Part shown: positions 19,936 through 29,301 of the stretch, one piece after another | Position numbering within the stretch: position 1 is the stretch's first letter | How the letters are laid out: each line of letters starts with the position of its first letter | Assembly: GCA_036946415.1 (NCBI GenBank) | Contig: JAQIJD010000004.1 | Coordinates: 1 to 64,000 of the forward strand | Reading direction: 5' to 3' | From: Sphingomonas_Q fennica_A | Lineage (GTDB): Bacteria; Pseudomonadota; Alphaproteobacteria; Sphingomonadales; Sphingomonadaceae | DNA length: 64,000 nt | Notes under the pieces: generated by a model | Told to the model about the DNA's origin: nothing | Seen by the model: the letters and a program-made list of their open reading frames with translations, nothing else | Databases searched by the model: none | Made by a program: the position numbers and the translations under genes

Positions 19936-21123
19936 TCAGCCCCGCGGGGCCTGGCCGGACGCGCCGGTCCTGCCGCCGGCGGGCGGCGGCGCGGGCTTCG
20001 ATCCGGCGGGCACCGGCTTCACCTTCTGGTCCGGCTTGACCTTGCTCAGGCCTTCCACGATCAGCCGCTGGCCGGGCTTCAGGCCGCTCGTCACCAGCCA
20101 GGCGTCGCCCACCGTCCGGTCGGTCTCGACCGGCTGGATCACCGCCTTGTCGCCCGGCCCAACCAGCATCACCGTGGCGCCGCCCTTGGGATCGCGCGTC
20201 ACGCCCTGCTGCGGCACCAGCACCGCATTGCGCGCGACGGACTGGGCGAGGCTCGCGCGGACGTACATGCCCGGCAGCAGCACGCCGTTGGGATTGGGGA
20301 AGCGGGCACGCAGCGTGACCGCACCGGTGCCGGCATCGACCATCGCCTCGGCGAACTGGACGCGCCCTTCCAGCGGGTAGGCGCTGCCGTCCTCCAGCAC
20401 CAGCTTCACCGCGGACGAGGCGCGCCCGCCCGCCGCGCGGCGCAGCGCCAAGAGGTCCGCGCTCGATTGCTGCATGTCGACGAAGATCGGATCGAGCCGC
20501 TGGATCGTCGTCAGCGGATCGACCTGTCCGGCGGTGACGAGCGCGCCGACCGTGAACAAAGATCGGTTGATGCGGCCGCCGATCGGCGCCGGCACGGTAG
20601 TGAAGGCGAGGTTTACGCGCGCCGCCTGCAACGCCGCGCGCGTCTGCGCGGCGGTGGCGGCCGCCTGCCGGCTGAGCGCCACCGCATCGGTCAGATCCTG
20701 CTGCGCCACCGCCTCGATCTTCGCGAGCGGAGCCAGCCGTTCGGCCCGCTGGCGGGTGGCGACGACATTGGCCTCCGCGCTTTGCAGGTTGGCGGCCGCC
20801 TGTTCGGCCTGCGCCTGATACACCCGCGGATCGATCCGGTAGAGCGGCTGGCCGCGCCGCACCGTGGCGCCTTCGGTAAACAGCCGGGCGGTGATGATCC
20901 CCGTCACCTGCGGCCGCACTTCCGACGTCTCGAACGGCGTCACGCGGCCGGCCAGCTCGTTCACGATCGGCACGTCCTGCGTCTTGACGACGATATAGCC
21001 GGCCTCCGGCGTCGGCCGCGGCGGTTCCTTCTTCCCGCCACATGCCGCAAGAGCGAGCAGCGCGGCCGATGCTGCGGCGCAGCACAGGCCCTTCACCGGA
21101 TGAATCGTCGCACAAAGAGGCAT
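19936..21123 (-). CDS. RND efflux periplasmic adaptor (membrane fusion) lipoprotein
   Basis: A 395-residue AcrA/MexA-type adaptor that links the RND permease to the channel. The ATG at 21123 gives a signal peptide with lipobox LAAC, Cys near residue 28. The lipoyl half-motifs (VRPQVTGIITARLFTEGATV and APIGGRINRSLFTVGALVT) flank an alpha-helical hairpin of about residues 95-165. The beta-barrel and membrane-proximal domains follow (GVLLPGMYVRASL, GLKPGQRLIVEGL). The tail is Pro/Lys/Gly-rich. It is first in the operon. No TetR or MarR regulator is adjacent; the divergent neighbour is an M28 peptidase. Confidence 0.95.
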   Translation of the reverse strand: MPLCATIHPVKGLCCAAASAALLALAACGGKKEPPRPTPEAGYIVVKTQDVPIVNELAGRVTPFETSEVRPQVTGIITARLFTEGATVRRGQPLYRIDPRVYQAQAEQAAANLQSAEANVVATRQRAERLAPLAKIEAVAQQDLTDAVALSRQAAATAAQTRAALQAARVNLAFTTVPAPIGGRINRSLFTVGALVTAGQVDPLTTIQRLDPIFVDMQQSSADLLALRRAAGGRASSAVKLVLEDGSAYPLEGRVQFAEAMVDAGTGAVTLRARFPNPNGVLLPGMYVRASLAQSVARNAVLVPQQGVTRDPKGGATVMLVGPGDKAVIQPVETDRTVGDAWLVTSGLKPGQRLIVEGLSKVKPDQKVKPVPAGSKPAPPPAGGRTGASGQAPRG

Positions 21124-21312
21124 GTAGGGTTGGGTATGGGTCGCTGCCCCACAAGTCAATTCGGTGCGGCGCAACATTGTGTCACGCCTGACATGCGCGG
21201 CCGATGCTTCGACCAACGCCCCTCTGATCCCGATCAACGCCAGACGCGGCACATCCGCGCCCCCGAAACGTCTATAGGCGGATCGCCCCCTTTTTGTCGG
21301 AAGCCGCCCCGC

Positions 21313-22959
<1,647 letters not shown>

Positions 22960-22981
22960 GACGCGGATGTTGGCGCTTGTC

Positions 22982-23072
22982 CCTCGACTTCGCTCGGGAC
23001 GAACGGGTGTGGCGGGACTCGAAAGGGATGTATTCCCACACCCCCGCCCGTTCGGGCCGAGCGAAGTCGAGG
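22982..23072. repeat. REP-like inverted repeat, copy 1 (26-base arms)
   Basis: Arms at 22982-23007 and 23047-23072 are complementary except for two positions and contain the core TCGACTTCGCTCGG. The 39-base loop has an inner TGTGG/CCACA stem. It lies between convergent genes (the M28 peptidase and lysR) and may end transcription both ways. A second copy is at 63018-63090. Confidence 0.88.
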
Positions 23073-23087
23073 CCTATGCGTGACCGG

Positions 23088-23975
23088 CTACGCCGGGCGC
23101 AGCACGTCGATCAGCCAGTCCTGGAAGATGCGCACCGCGCGGCTGGACAGCGCCGGCCGCCGGCAGGCGAACCAATAGCTGTAGGGGGAGGCGACCTCGG
23201 TATCGGCGAACAGGTCGACCAGCCCCGGCAGGCGCGTGCCGCGCAGGTGATCGTCCAGCATGAAGGCGACACCCAGCCCCTGCGCCGCGGCATCGAGGAT
23301 GAGGTGGCCGGAATCGAAATGATCGATCGCCGCCGGTTCGAGATCGGGCACGCCCATCGCCTCGCGCCAGACGGTGAAGAGGTCGTTCAGGTCGCGGTGG
23401 ACGAAGATCGTCATCCGCGCCAGATCGCGCGGGTTGCTGATCGCTGCCGGCCCATGCAGCAGCGCTTCCGCGCCGATCACCGCCACGCGCGGCCGCCGCA
23501 GCCGCTGCGAATGGAGCGTGGGATCGACCTCGCGCGCGAGCGCGATCGCCGCGTCCAGCCCGTCGCCCAGCCGGGCGAGGCCGTGCGGTGCGGTATCGAT
23601 GTCGATATGCAGTTCGGGGTGCGCCTCGCGCAATTGCGGCATGCGCGCCATCAATTGCTGCGATGCGAACAGCGGCGGCACATTGAGGCGCAGGCGCAGC
23701 GTCTCGACCTCGCCGGTGCCCGCCTCGACCGCGCGGGCGAGCGCATCGAGCGCCGGCGAGAGGCGGGCCAGCAGCGTCTCGCCATCGGTGTTCAGGATCA
23801 TCGCCTGATGCCGCCGCTCGAACAGCGAGCGACCGACGAACCGTTCGAGCGCCTGGACACGGCGGCTGAGTGCGGGCGAGGACAGGGCCAGCGCCTCGGC
23901 CGCGGCCTTCACCGAACCGAGCCGTGCCACCTGGACGAACGCTTCGACCGCCGTCAGCGGGGGGAGCCTGCGCAC
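23088..23975 (-). CDS. LysR family regulator (GcvA-like)
   Basis: A 295-residue LysR-type regulator. The N-terminal winged helix-turn-helix (about residues 1-62) starts RRLPPLTAVEAFVQVARLGS and has the recognition helix region SSPALSRRVQALERFVGRSL. The substrate-binding domain follows (about 90-290). The style RLPPL..AF resembles GcvA/AmpR-type members. The effector is unknown. A dyad at 24004-24019, 29 bases before the start codon, is a likely autoregulatory site. No protein gene reads away from it for more than 300 bases, so its divergent target could be a short RNA (see the intergenic entry). Confidence 0.9.
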   Translation of the reverse strand: MRRLPPLTAVEAFVQVARLGSVKAAAEALALSSPALSRRVQALERFVGRSLFERRHQAMILNTDGETLLARLSPALDALARAVEAGTGEVETLRLRLNVPPLFASQQLMARMPQLREAHPELHIDIDTAPHGLARLGDGLDAAIALAREVDPTLHSQRLRRPRVAVIGAEALLHGPAAISNPRDLARMTIFVHRDLNDLFTVWREAMGVPDLEPAAIDHFDSGHLILDAAAQGLGVAFMLDDHLRGTRLPGLVDLFADTEVASPYSYWFACRRPALSSRAVRIFQDWLIDVLRPA

Positions 23976-24003
23976 TGCCTGGAACCTCCTGATGCGAGCA
24001 ATA

Positions 24004-24019
24004 TTGCGGTGCAGCGCAA
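24004..24019. promoter_or_regulatory. LysR-type dyad operator
   Basis: TTGCG-N6-CGCAA fits the T-N11-A rule of LysR-type binding sites. It is centred about 36 bases upstream of the lysR start codon, where autoregulatory sites usually lie. Confidence 0.5.
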
Positions 24020-24170
24020 ACCGCGCAAGCGATATATCGCGTGAAACGCCCCGCTCAGGCCCCTGATTTCCCCTATTGCAATCGTTACCAACACTTTTTG
24101 CACTTGCGAAGGATGACGCTGCGGCGCAAAAGGATCGGGCCTTTCAGGCATCCTCTCCTAAAACTTTCCG

Positions 24171-24200
24171 GGCCGGCCCTTCGGGAGCCGGCCTTTTTTT
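24171..24200 (+). terminator. Strong rho-independent terminator without an upstream gene
   Basis: GGCCGGC (24171-24177) pairs with GCCGGCC (24187-24193) around a CC-TTCG-GG core, followed by seven T. The nearest upstream plus-strand protein gene ends at 22959, beyond the oppositely oriented lysR. It lies 102 bases before the CDC48 gene start. Confidence 0.8.
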
Positions 24201-24302
24201 CGTCTCGCACGGCTTTTTGGCTCGCCCCGCCGCGTCCGAGGGATCGGATCGTCGTCTGGATAGCTTTACCCTGTTCGCGTTGGTGGAGCGGGGTTGGGCA
24301 GG

Positions 24303-26603
24303 ATGGCAGACGGCGAAGCCGCATCGCGCAAATTGCAGGTAGCCAATGCGCGGCCGGACGATTCGGGTCGCGGCCTCGCCCGTCTGTCGCCCGCGACGAT
24401 GAACGCGCTTGGCCTGAGCGAGGGCGATGTCGTCGAGATCGTCGGCAAGCGCGCCACGCCGGCCCGCGCCGTATTGCCCTATGCCGAGGACGAGGGGCTG
24501 GACATATTGCGGCTGGACGGCCTCCAGCGCGCCAATGCTGGGGTCGGATCGGGCGATTTCGTGGAGGTACGCCGCGCCGCCAGCCAGGCCGCGCAACGCG
24601 TCGTCTTCGCCCCCGCCCAGCAGAATCTGCGTCTGCAAGGGTCTGGCGCGGCGCTGAAGCGCACCTTCGGCATGCGGCCGCTGACCGCGGGCGACATCGT
24701 CGCCACCGCCGGCCAGCAGCGCGTCGAACAGGGCAGCATGCCGCCGCAGCTTCGCCAGATGCTGAACGCGCCGGCCTATGCCTTGCAGGAGATCCGCCTG
24801 CTGGTCGTCTCCACCACCCCCAAGGGCATCGTCCACATCGACGCCGAGACCGAGGTGGAGCTGCGCCCCGAATATACCGAGGTGCAGGGCGAGCGCCGGG
24901 CGGACGTGACCTATGACGACATCGGCGGCCTCGGCGCCTCGATCGATCAGGTGCGCGAGATGGTGGAGCTACCGCTCCGCTATCCCGAACTGTTCCAGCG
25001 GCTGGGGGTCGATCCGCCCAAGGGGGTGCTGCTCTACGGCCCGCCCGGCACCGGCAAGACGCGCCTCGCCCGCGCCGTCGCCAACGAGAGCCACGCCAGC
25101 TTCTTCCACATCGCCGGTCCCGAGATCATGGGGTCCGCCTATGGCGAGAGCGAGAAGCGCCTGCGCGACGTGTTCGAGGAAGCGGCGCGCGACGCCCCCT
25201 CGATCATCTTCATCGACGAGATCGATTCGATCGCGCCCAAGCGCGGCAACGTCAGCGGCGAGGCGGAGAAGCGGCTCGTCGCCCAGCTCCTCACGCTGAT
25301 GGACGGGCTGGAGCCGCGCCAGAACACCGTCATCCTCGCCGCCACCAACCGCCCCGAGGCGCTGGACGAGGCGCTGCGCCGCCCCGGCCGCTTCGATCGC
25401 GAGATCATCATCGGGGTGCCCGACGAGCGCGGCCGGCGCGAGATATTGGGCATCCACACCCGCGGCATGCCGCTGGCCGAGGGCGTCGACCTGGACGAGA
25501 TGGCGCGCACCACCTTCGGCTTCGTCGGCGCCGATCTCGGCGCGCTGACGCGCGAGGCGGCGATCGAGGCGGTCCGGCGGATCATGCCGCGCCTCAACCT
25601 GGAGGATCGCACGATCCCGCCCGAAGTGCTGGACGACCTGTCCGTCACGCGCGAGGATTTCATCGGCGCACTGAAGCGCGTCCAGCCATCGGCGATGCGC
25701 GAAGTGATGGTACAGGCGCCGACGGTGCGCTGGGAGGACGTGGGCGGGCTGGACGAAGCGCGCGAGCGGCTTCGCGAAGGCGTCGAGCTGCCGCTGAAAG
25801 ACCCGGATGCGTTCCGCCGCCTGGGCATCCGCCCGGCCAAGGGCTTCCTGCTCTACGGACCGCCCGGCACCGGCAAGACTTTGCTCGCCAAGGCCGTCGC
25901 GCGCGAGGCGGAGGCCAATTTCATCGCCACCAAGTCGAGCGACCTGCTGTCCAAATGGTATGGCGAGAGCGAACAGCAGATCGCCCGCCTTTTCGCGCGC
26001 GCACGCCAGGTCGCGCCCACCGTGATCTTCATCGACGAGCTGGACTCGCTGGTGCCGGCGCGCGGCGGCGGCATGGGCGAGCCGCAGGTGACCGAACGCG
26101 TCGTCAACACGATCCTGGCCGAGATGGACGGGCTGGAGGAATTGCAGTCGGTGGTGGTGATCGGCGCCACCAACCGTCCGAACCTGATCGACCCCGCGTT
26201 GCTGCGCCCCGGCCGGTTCGACGAGCTGGTCTACGTCTCGGTGCCCGACAGCGACGGCCGCGCCCGCATCCTGCGCATCCACACCGCGGCGATGCCGCTG
26301 GCGGCGGACGTCGATCTCGACGGGCTGGCGCGCCGCGCCGATCGCTTCACCGGCGCCGACCTCGAAGACCTCGTCCGCCGCGCCGGCCTGTTCGCGCTGC
26401 GCGAATCGCTGGCGGCGCGCGAGGTGACCGCCGACCATTTCGAGCGCGCGCTCGGCGAGACGCGTGCCAGCGTCACGCCCGAGATGGAGCGTGAATATGA
26501 GCAGATGGCGGCGCGGCTGAAGCAGGACGCGCTGTCGATCGATCCGGTCGGCTTCATCGCGCCCGGCATGCTGTCGCCGCGCGGGCCGAAGGGGGACGGG
26601 TGA
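24303..26603 (+). CDS. CDC48/VCP-like double AAA ATPase
   Basis: A 766-residue protein unfoldase of the CDC48 family, probably a cytosolic hexamer that extracts or unfolds proteins. The N-terminal double-psi barrel (about residues 1-180) starts RKLQVANARPDDSGRGLARL. Two AAA modules follow, each with Walker A GPPGTGKT (about 246-253 and 519-526), Walker B IIFIDEID or VIFIDELD, and an arginine-finger region. Both modules look active. The C-terminal tail ends GFIAPGMLSPRGPKGDG. The ATG at 24303 matches the family start; a TTG at 24294 has a better-spaced GGAG and would add three residues. No dedicated adaptor gene is visible nearby. Confidence 0.95.
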   Translation: MADGEAASRKLQVANARPDDSGRGLARLSPATMNALGLSEGDVVEIVGKRATPARAVLPYAEDEGLDILRLDGLQRANAGVGSGDFVEVRRAASQAAQRVVFAPAQQNLRLQGSGAALKRTFGMRPLTAGDIVATAGQQRVEQGSMPPQLRQMLNAPAYALQEIRLLVVSTTPKGIVHIDAETEVELRPEYTEVQGERRADVTYDDIGGLGASIDQVREMVELPLRYPELFQRLGVDPPKGVLLYGPPGTGKTRLARAVANESHASFFHIAGPEIMGSAYGESEKRLRDVFEEAARDAPSIIFIDEIDSIAPKRGNVSGEAEKRLVAQLLTLMDGLEPRQNTVILAATNRPEALDEALRRPGRFDREIIIGVPDERGRREILGIHTRGMPLAEGVDLDEMARTTFGFVGADLGALTREAAIEAVRRIMPRLNLEDRTIPPEVLDDLSVTREDFIGALKRVQPSAMREVMVQAPTVRWEDVGGLDEARERLREGVELPLKDPDAFRRLGIRPAKGFLLYGPPGTGKTLLAKAVAREAEANFIATKSSDLLSKWYGESEQQIARLFARARQVAPTVIFIDELDSLVPARGGGMGEPQVTERVVNTILAEMDGLEELQSVVVIGATNRPNLIDPALLRPGRFDELVYVSVPDSDGRARILRIHTAAMPLAADVDLDGLARRADRFTGADLEDLVRRAGLFALRESLAAREVTADHFERALGETRASVTPEMEREYEQMAARLKQDALSIDPVGFIAPGMLSPRGPKGDG

Positions 26604-26649
26604 TGCGGCCTTGCGTTACCCCCGCGCATTTGCAAGGGACCGAAGCTTG

Positions 26650-27276
26650 ATGTCCAACGGAGCGAACATGTCGTCATCGCCGGCCGAAACCCTGCTGCCG
26701 CGGCGCCCGAATCGTTCCGGGCCGATCGGCACCTTCTTCAAGGGCTTCCTGAAGCATCCGGTGATGGTGGGATCGATCATCCCCTCGTCGGGCAAGCTGA
26801 TCGACAACATGCTGTCGCGGGTCGATTGGGCCAAGACCCGGGTGTTCGTGGAATATGGGCCGGGCGTCGGCACCTTCTGCCGCCCGATCCTGAAGCGGAT
26901 GGCGCCCGACGCGGTGCTGATCGCGATCGACACCAACCCCGACTTCATCGACTATCTGGCCGATCGCATCACCGATCCGCGCTTCGTGCCGGTACTGGGT
27001 TCGGCCGCGGACGTCGGCAAGATCCTGGCCGAGCGCGGCTTTGCCCATGCCGATTATATCCTGTCCGGCCTGCCCTTCTCCACCCTGCCGCCGGGCGTGG
27101 GCGACGACATCGCCCGCGAGACGGCCGAGGCGCTGCGGCCCGGCGGCTGCTTCCTCGTCTATCAATTCTCCCCCAAGGTGAAGGACTTCCTCACCCCGCA
27201 GTTCGAGCGGATCGACCATGCGTTCGAGGTGGTCAACATCCCGCCGGCTCAGCTCTACTGGGCATGGAAGGACTGA
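26650..27276 (+). CDS. SAM-dependent methyltransferase, PmtA-like
   Basis: A class I S-adenosylmethionine methyltransferase of about 208 residues that resembles bacterial phospholipid N-methyltransferases (phosphatidylethanolamine to phosphatidylcholine), although substrate assignment is tentative. The segment FFKGFLKHPVMVGSIIPSS is typical of this group, the SAM motif I is VEYGPGVGTF, and IDTNPDFIDYL contains the acidic ribose-binding residue. The post-II motif is SGLPFSTLPPG. Either ATG 26650 or 26668 could be the start; the latter has a closer GGAG. It lies 46 bases after the CDC48 gene on the same strand. Confidence 0.8.
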   Translation: MSNGANMSSSPAETLLPRRPNRSGPIGTFFKGFLKHPVMVGSIIPSSGKLIDNMLSRVDWAKTRVFVEYGPGVGTFCRPILKRMAPDAVLIAIDTNPDFIDYLADRITDPRFVPVLGSAADVGKILAERGFAHADYILSGLPFSTLPPGVGDDIARETAEALRPGGCFLVYQFSPKVKDFLTPQFERIDHAFEVVNIPPAQLYWAWKD

Positions 27277-27297
27277 TACGCGCCGAGGCCGATCGGC

Positions 27298-27771
27298 TCA
27301 CCGACCGGCCGCGATACAGGTGCCGACCTCCCCGAAGACATCGGCCGACCACAGCCCCTCCCGCGAGAGAAGGTCATAGATTTCGTCCCCTGCCCGGCCG
27401 ATCGGCGGCTGGCCGTTCGTCCGATCGGTGATCCGATATCGCGGGCTGTCCGGATAGATGATCGTGACACCGGGCGCGGGCGGTGCGGGCAATTCCCGAC
27501 GGCTTGCCGCCGCAGGATCGATCAGCAAGGCGCGCGCGGCCGGGCAATCGTCACGCAGGCTGTGGCTCGTCCGCCCGGCAAACAGATCGTCCGTCACGAG
27601 GGTCAGCAGATAGCCGCCCCCCGCGGGTTCGGAAAACATCACGGTGTCCCGCACCCGGTCGAAGGCGTCTAGCCGTTCCAGCCGCATCCGTTCGCCGGCG
27701 ACGTCCGGCACATCGGGCATCGGGAAAGACCAGCGGGCGGCGGCAGCGATGACCAGTGAGACCAATAGCAT
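27298..27771 (-). CDS. Hypothetical exported protein
   Basis: A 157-residue protein not recognised. The ATG at 27771 starts a short hydrophobic segment (MLLVSLVIAAAARW) that looks like a signal peptide or anchor. The rest is mixed alpha/beta in composition with segments such as RLERLDAFDRVRDTVMF and GVTIIYPDSPRYRI, and two cysteines (DDCPAARA and GTCIAAGR) that could pair outside the cytoplasm. It converges on the methyltransferase with 21 bases between stops. It sits 37 bases downstream of the response-regulator kinase on the same strand, so it may belong to that transcript. Confidence 0.6.
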   Translation of the reverse strand: MLLVSLVIAAAARWSFPMPDVPDVAGERMRLERLDAFDRVRDTVMFSEPAGGGYLLTLVTDDLFAGRTSHSLRDDCPAARALLIDPAAASRRELPAPPAPGVTIIYPDSPRYRITDRTNGQPPIGRAGDEIYDLLSREGLWSADVFGEVGTCIAAGR

Positions 27772-27808
27772 TTGCCGTGCCCCAAATCCCTCTCGCGGAT
27801 AGGCTGCC

Positions 27809-28846
27809 TCAGCCGATCGGTGCCCGCAACGTCGCGCGGACGCCCGTGCCGCCGGCACCGGTGGCATAGTCCACCTCGCATTTCAGGCTCTTGGCCATCG
27901 TGCCGATCAGTTTCGAGCCGAGGCCGGTGCCCTTGATCGTGCCGTCCAGCCCGCGCCCGTCATCCTCCACCGCCAGCGTGAAGTGGCTGTCGCCGTCGGC
28001 CGCCACCGTCACCCGGACGGCGCCGGCCGCGTCCGCGGGATAGGCATATTTGCAGGCGTTGGAGACGAGTTCGTTGACGATCACGCCGAGCGAGATGGCG
28101 GTGTCCGCGCTCAGCCGGATCGGGTCCGCCGTCACCGTCAGCGTCCGCGGCGCTTCCGGCGTCGACCAGGTGCGGGCGATCTCCTGCGTGATCGCGGTCA
28201 GATAGGAGGGCACGTCGACGCTGTCGGCATCGTCCGACGTATAGAGGCGGAAATGCACCTCGCGGATCGCGCCGATGCGCTGCTGCGTCTCGATCAGCGC
28301 GTCGCGCGCGGTCGTGTCGGACACGAGCCGCGCCTGCATGTGGATGAAGGCCGAGACGAGTTGCAGCGAGTTGGAGACGCGGTGATTGACCTCGCGCAGC
28401 AGCGCCTCCAGCCGCTGGTTGCTGGCCTTCAGCGCCTCCTCGGCGGCGCGCATCTCCGCCTTCAGCGCGGCGTGGGCCAGCGCCTGCCGGCAGGCTTCGG
28501 CGAACAGGTCGAAGAAATCGTCGCCGATCGACTTCACCACATATTCGGCCGCCCCCGCCTTCATCGCGGCGACGGCGATGCGGCTCTCCTCCGATCCGGT
28601 GACGTAGACGACAGGCGGCAGGTCCGCCGTCTCGCGCAGACGGGCGAGCGTGGCGAGCCCGTCCTCGCCCGGCATATAATGATCGACCGCGATCAGGTCG
28701 TAGCGCGCCGCCGCCGCCATCGCGACGCCTTCGGCGCCCGACGCCGCCGTATCGACCACAAAGCCCATGCGGCCGAGCCGGCGCGCCGCCAGCGCGCGCA
28801 GCCCGGCGTCGTCGTCGATATAGAGGAGGCGGACGGGCTGGCTCAC
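27809..28846 (-). CDS. Receiver domain fused to a HisKA_2-type histidine kinase
   Basis: A 345-residue signalling protein with an N-terminal receiver (about residues 1-125: LLYIDDDAG, acceptor Asp in IAVDHYMPGEDG, Thr in VYVTGSEE, Lys in YVVKSI). A coiled helix follows, then a kinase part with the phospho-His region LLREVNHRVSNSLQLVSAF and an HATPase domain (NELVSNACKYA, DDGRGLDG, GTGLGSKLIG). It has no membrane segment. HisKA_2 kinases of Alphaproteobacteria often feed the general stress response, but the partner here is not shown. The GTG start at 28846 overlaps the stop of the preceding response regulator as GTGA, which decides the start. Confidence 0.9.
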   Translation of the reverse strand: MSQPVRLLYIDDDAGLRALAARRLGRMGFVVDTAASGAEGVAMAAAARYDLIAVDHYMPGEDGLATLARLRETADLPPVVYVTGSEESRIAVAAMKAGAAEYVVKSIGDDFFDLFAEACRQALAHAALKAEMRAAEEALKASNQRLEALLREVNHRVSNSLQLVSAFIHMQARLVSDTTARDALIETQQRIGAIREVHFRLYTSDDADSVDVPSYLTAITQEIARTWSTPEAPRTLTVTADPIRLSADTAISLGVIVNELVSNACKYAYPADAAGAVRVTVAADGDSHFTLAVEDDGRGLDGTIKGTGLGSKLIGTMAKSLKCEVDYATGAGGTGVRATLRAPIG

Positions 28847-29301
28847 GCTTCCTCGACGTCGGGAACCTGGATGACGGACAGGAACAGGCCGAGCTGGCGG
28901 ATCGCCTGGGCGAAATTCTCGTAATTGACGGGCTTGGTGATGTAGACGTTGCAGCCCATGTCGTAGCAGCGCTGGATCTCGACCTTGTCGTCGGTGGTGG
29001 TGAGGACGACGACGGGGACGCGCTTCAGGCTCGGCTCGGCCTTGATCTTGGCGAGGATGTCGATGCCGCTCATGTCGGGCAGGTTGAGGTCGAGCAGCAC
29101 CATCGCCGGGCCGTTACGGACGGGGCCGGTCGGATCCTCGAACAGATAGGTGAGCGCGCTCGTCCCGTCGGTGAAGTGGCGGATCTGGTTGGAGATGCCG
29201 GCGCGGCGGATGTTCTTCTCGATCAGTCGGGCATGGCCCTCGTCATCCTCGATCATGATGATGGTCACGCTGGCGCTGCCGCCGCTGGAAGACGTGTTCA
29301 A
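28843..29301 (-). CDS. Single-domain response regulator
   Basis: A CheY-like receiver of about 152 residues with no output domain. Motifs are MIEDDEGHARL (acidic pocket), VLLDLNLPDMSG (phospho-acceptor Asp), VVLTTTDD and ITKPVNYE (conserved Lys). This resembles the Rcp1-like group that works with phytochrome-type or CHASE3 kinases. A TTG at 29301 overlaps the kinase stop codon as TTGA and gives the N-terminus LNTSSSGGSASVTIIMIEDD. A GTG at 29268 is the alternative and would start right before the first strand. It lies between the two kinases, so it probably takes phosphate from the upstream one. Confidence 0.88.
   Translation of the reverse strand: MNTSSSGGSASVTIIMIEDDEGHARLIEKNIRRAGISNQIRHFTDGTSALTYLFEDPTGPVRNGPAMVLLDLNLPDMSGIDILAKIKAEPSLKRVPVVVLTTTDDKVEIQRCYDMGCNVYITKPVNYENFAQAIRQLGLFLSVIQVPDVEEA

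Larger units (their letters stand above)
23976..24302. other. 327-bp gene-free region: LysR operator, orphan terminator, possible small RNA
   Basis: No reading frame here closes before the strong terminator at 24171-24200, and none looks like protein. The palindromes GCAATATTGC (23998-24007) and GCGATATATCGC (24029-24040) flank a LysR-type dyad. TTGCAA at 24076-24081 could be a -35 box, but no good -10 follows. A transcript from about 24100 to the terminator would be some 100 bases, with the single-stranded CCTCTCCT segment near 24151-24158 before the hairpin. This is an inference; a leader or attenuator of the downstream ATPase gene is the alternative. Confidence 0.35.

Noticed and set aside
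21270..21300. GGCG-GAT-CGCC followed by a short C/T run, as a terminator
   Set aside because: The four-base stem is too weak and it lies upstream of, not after, a gene.
24076..24342. An 88-residue open frame between lysR and the CDC48 gene
   Set aside because: It starts at TTG without a ribosome site and runs straight through the strong terminator at 24171-24200 into the CDC48 gene.
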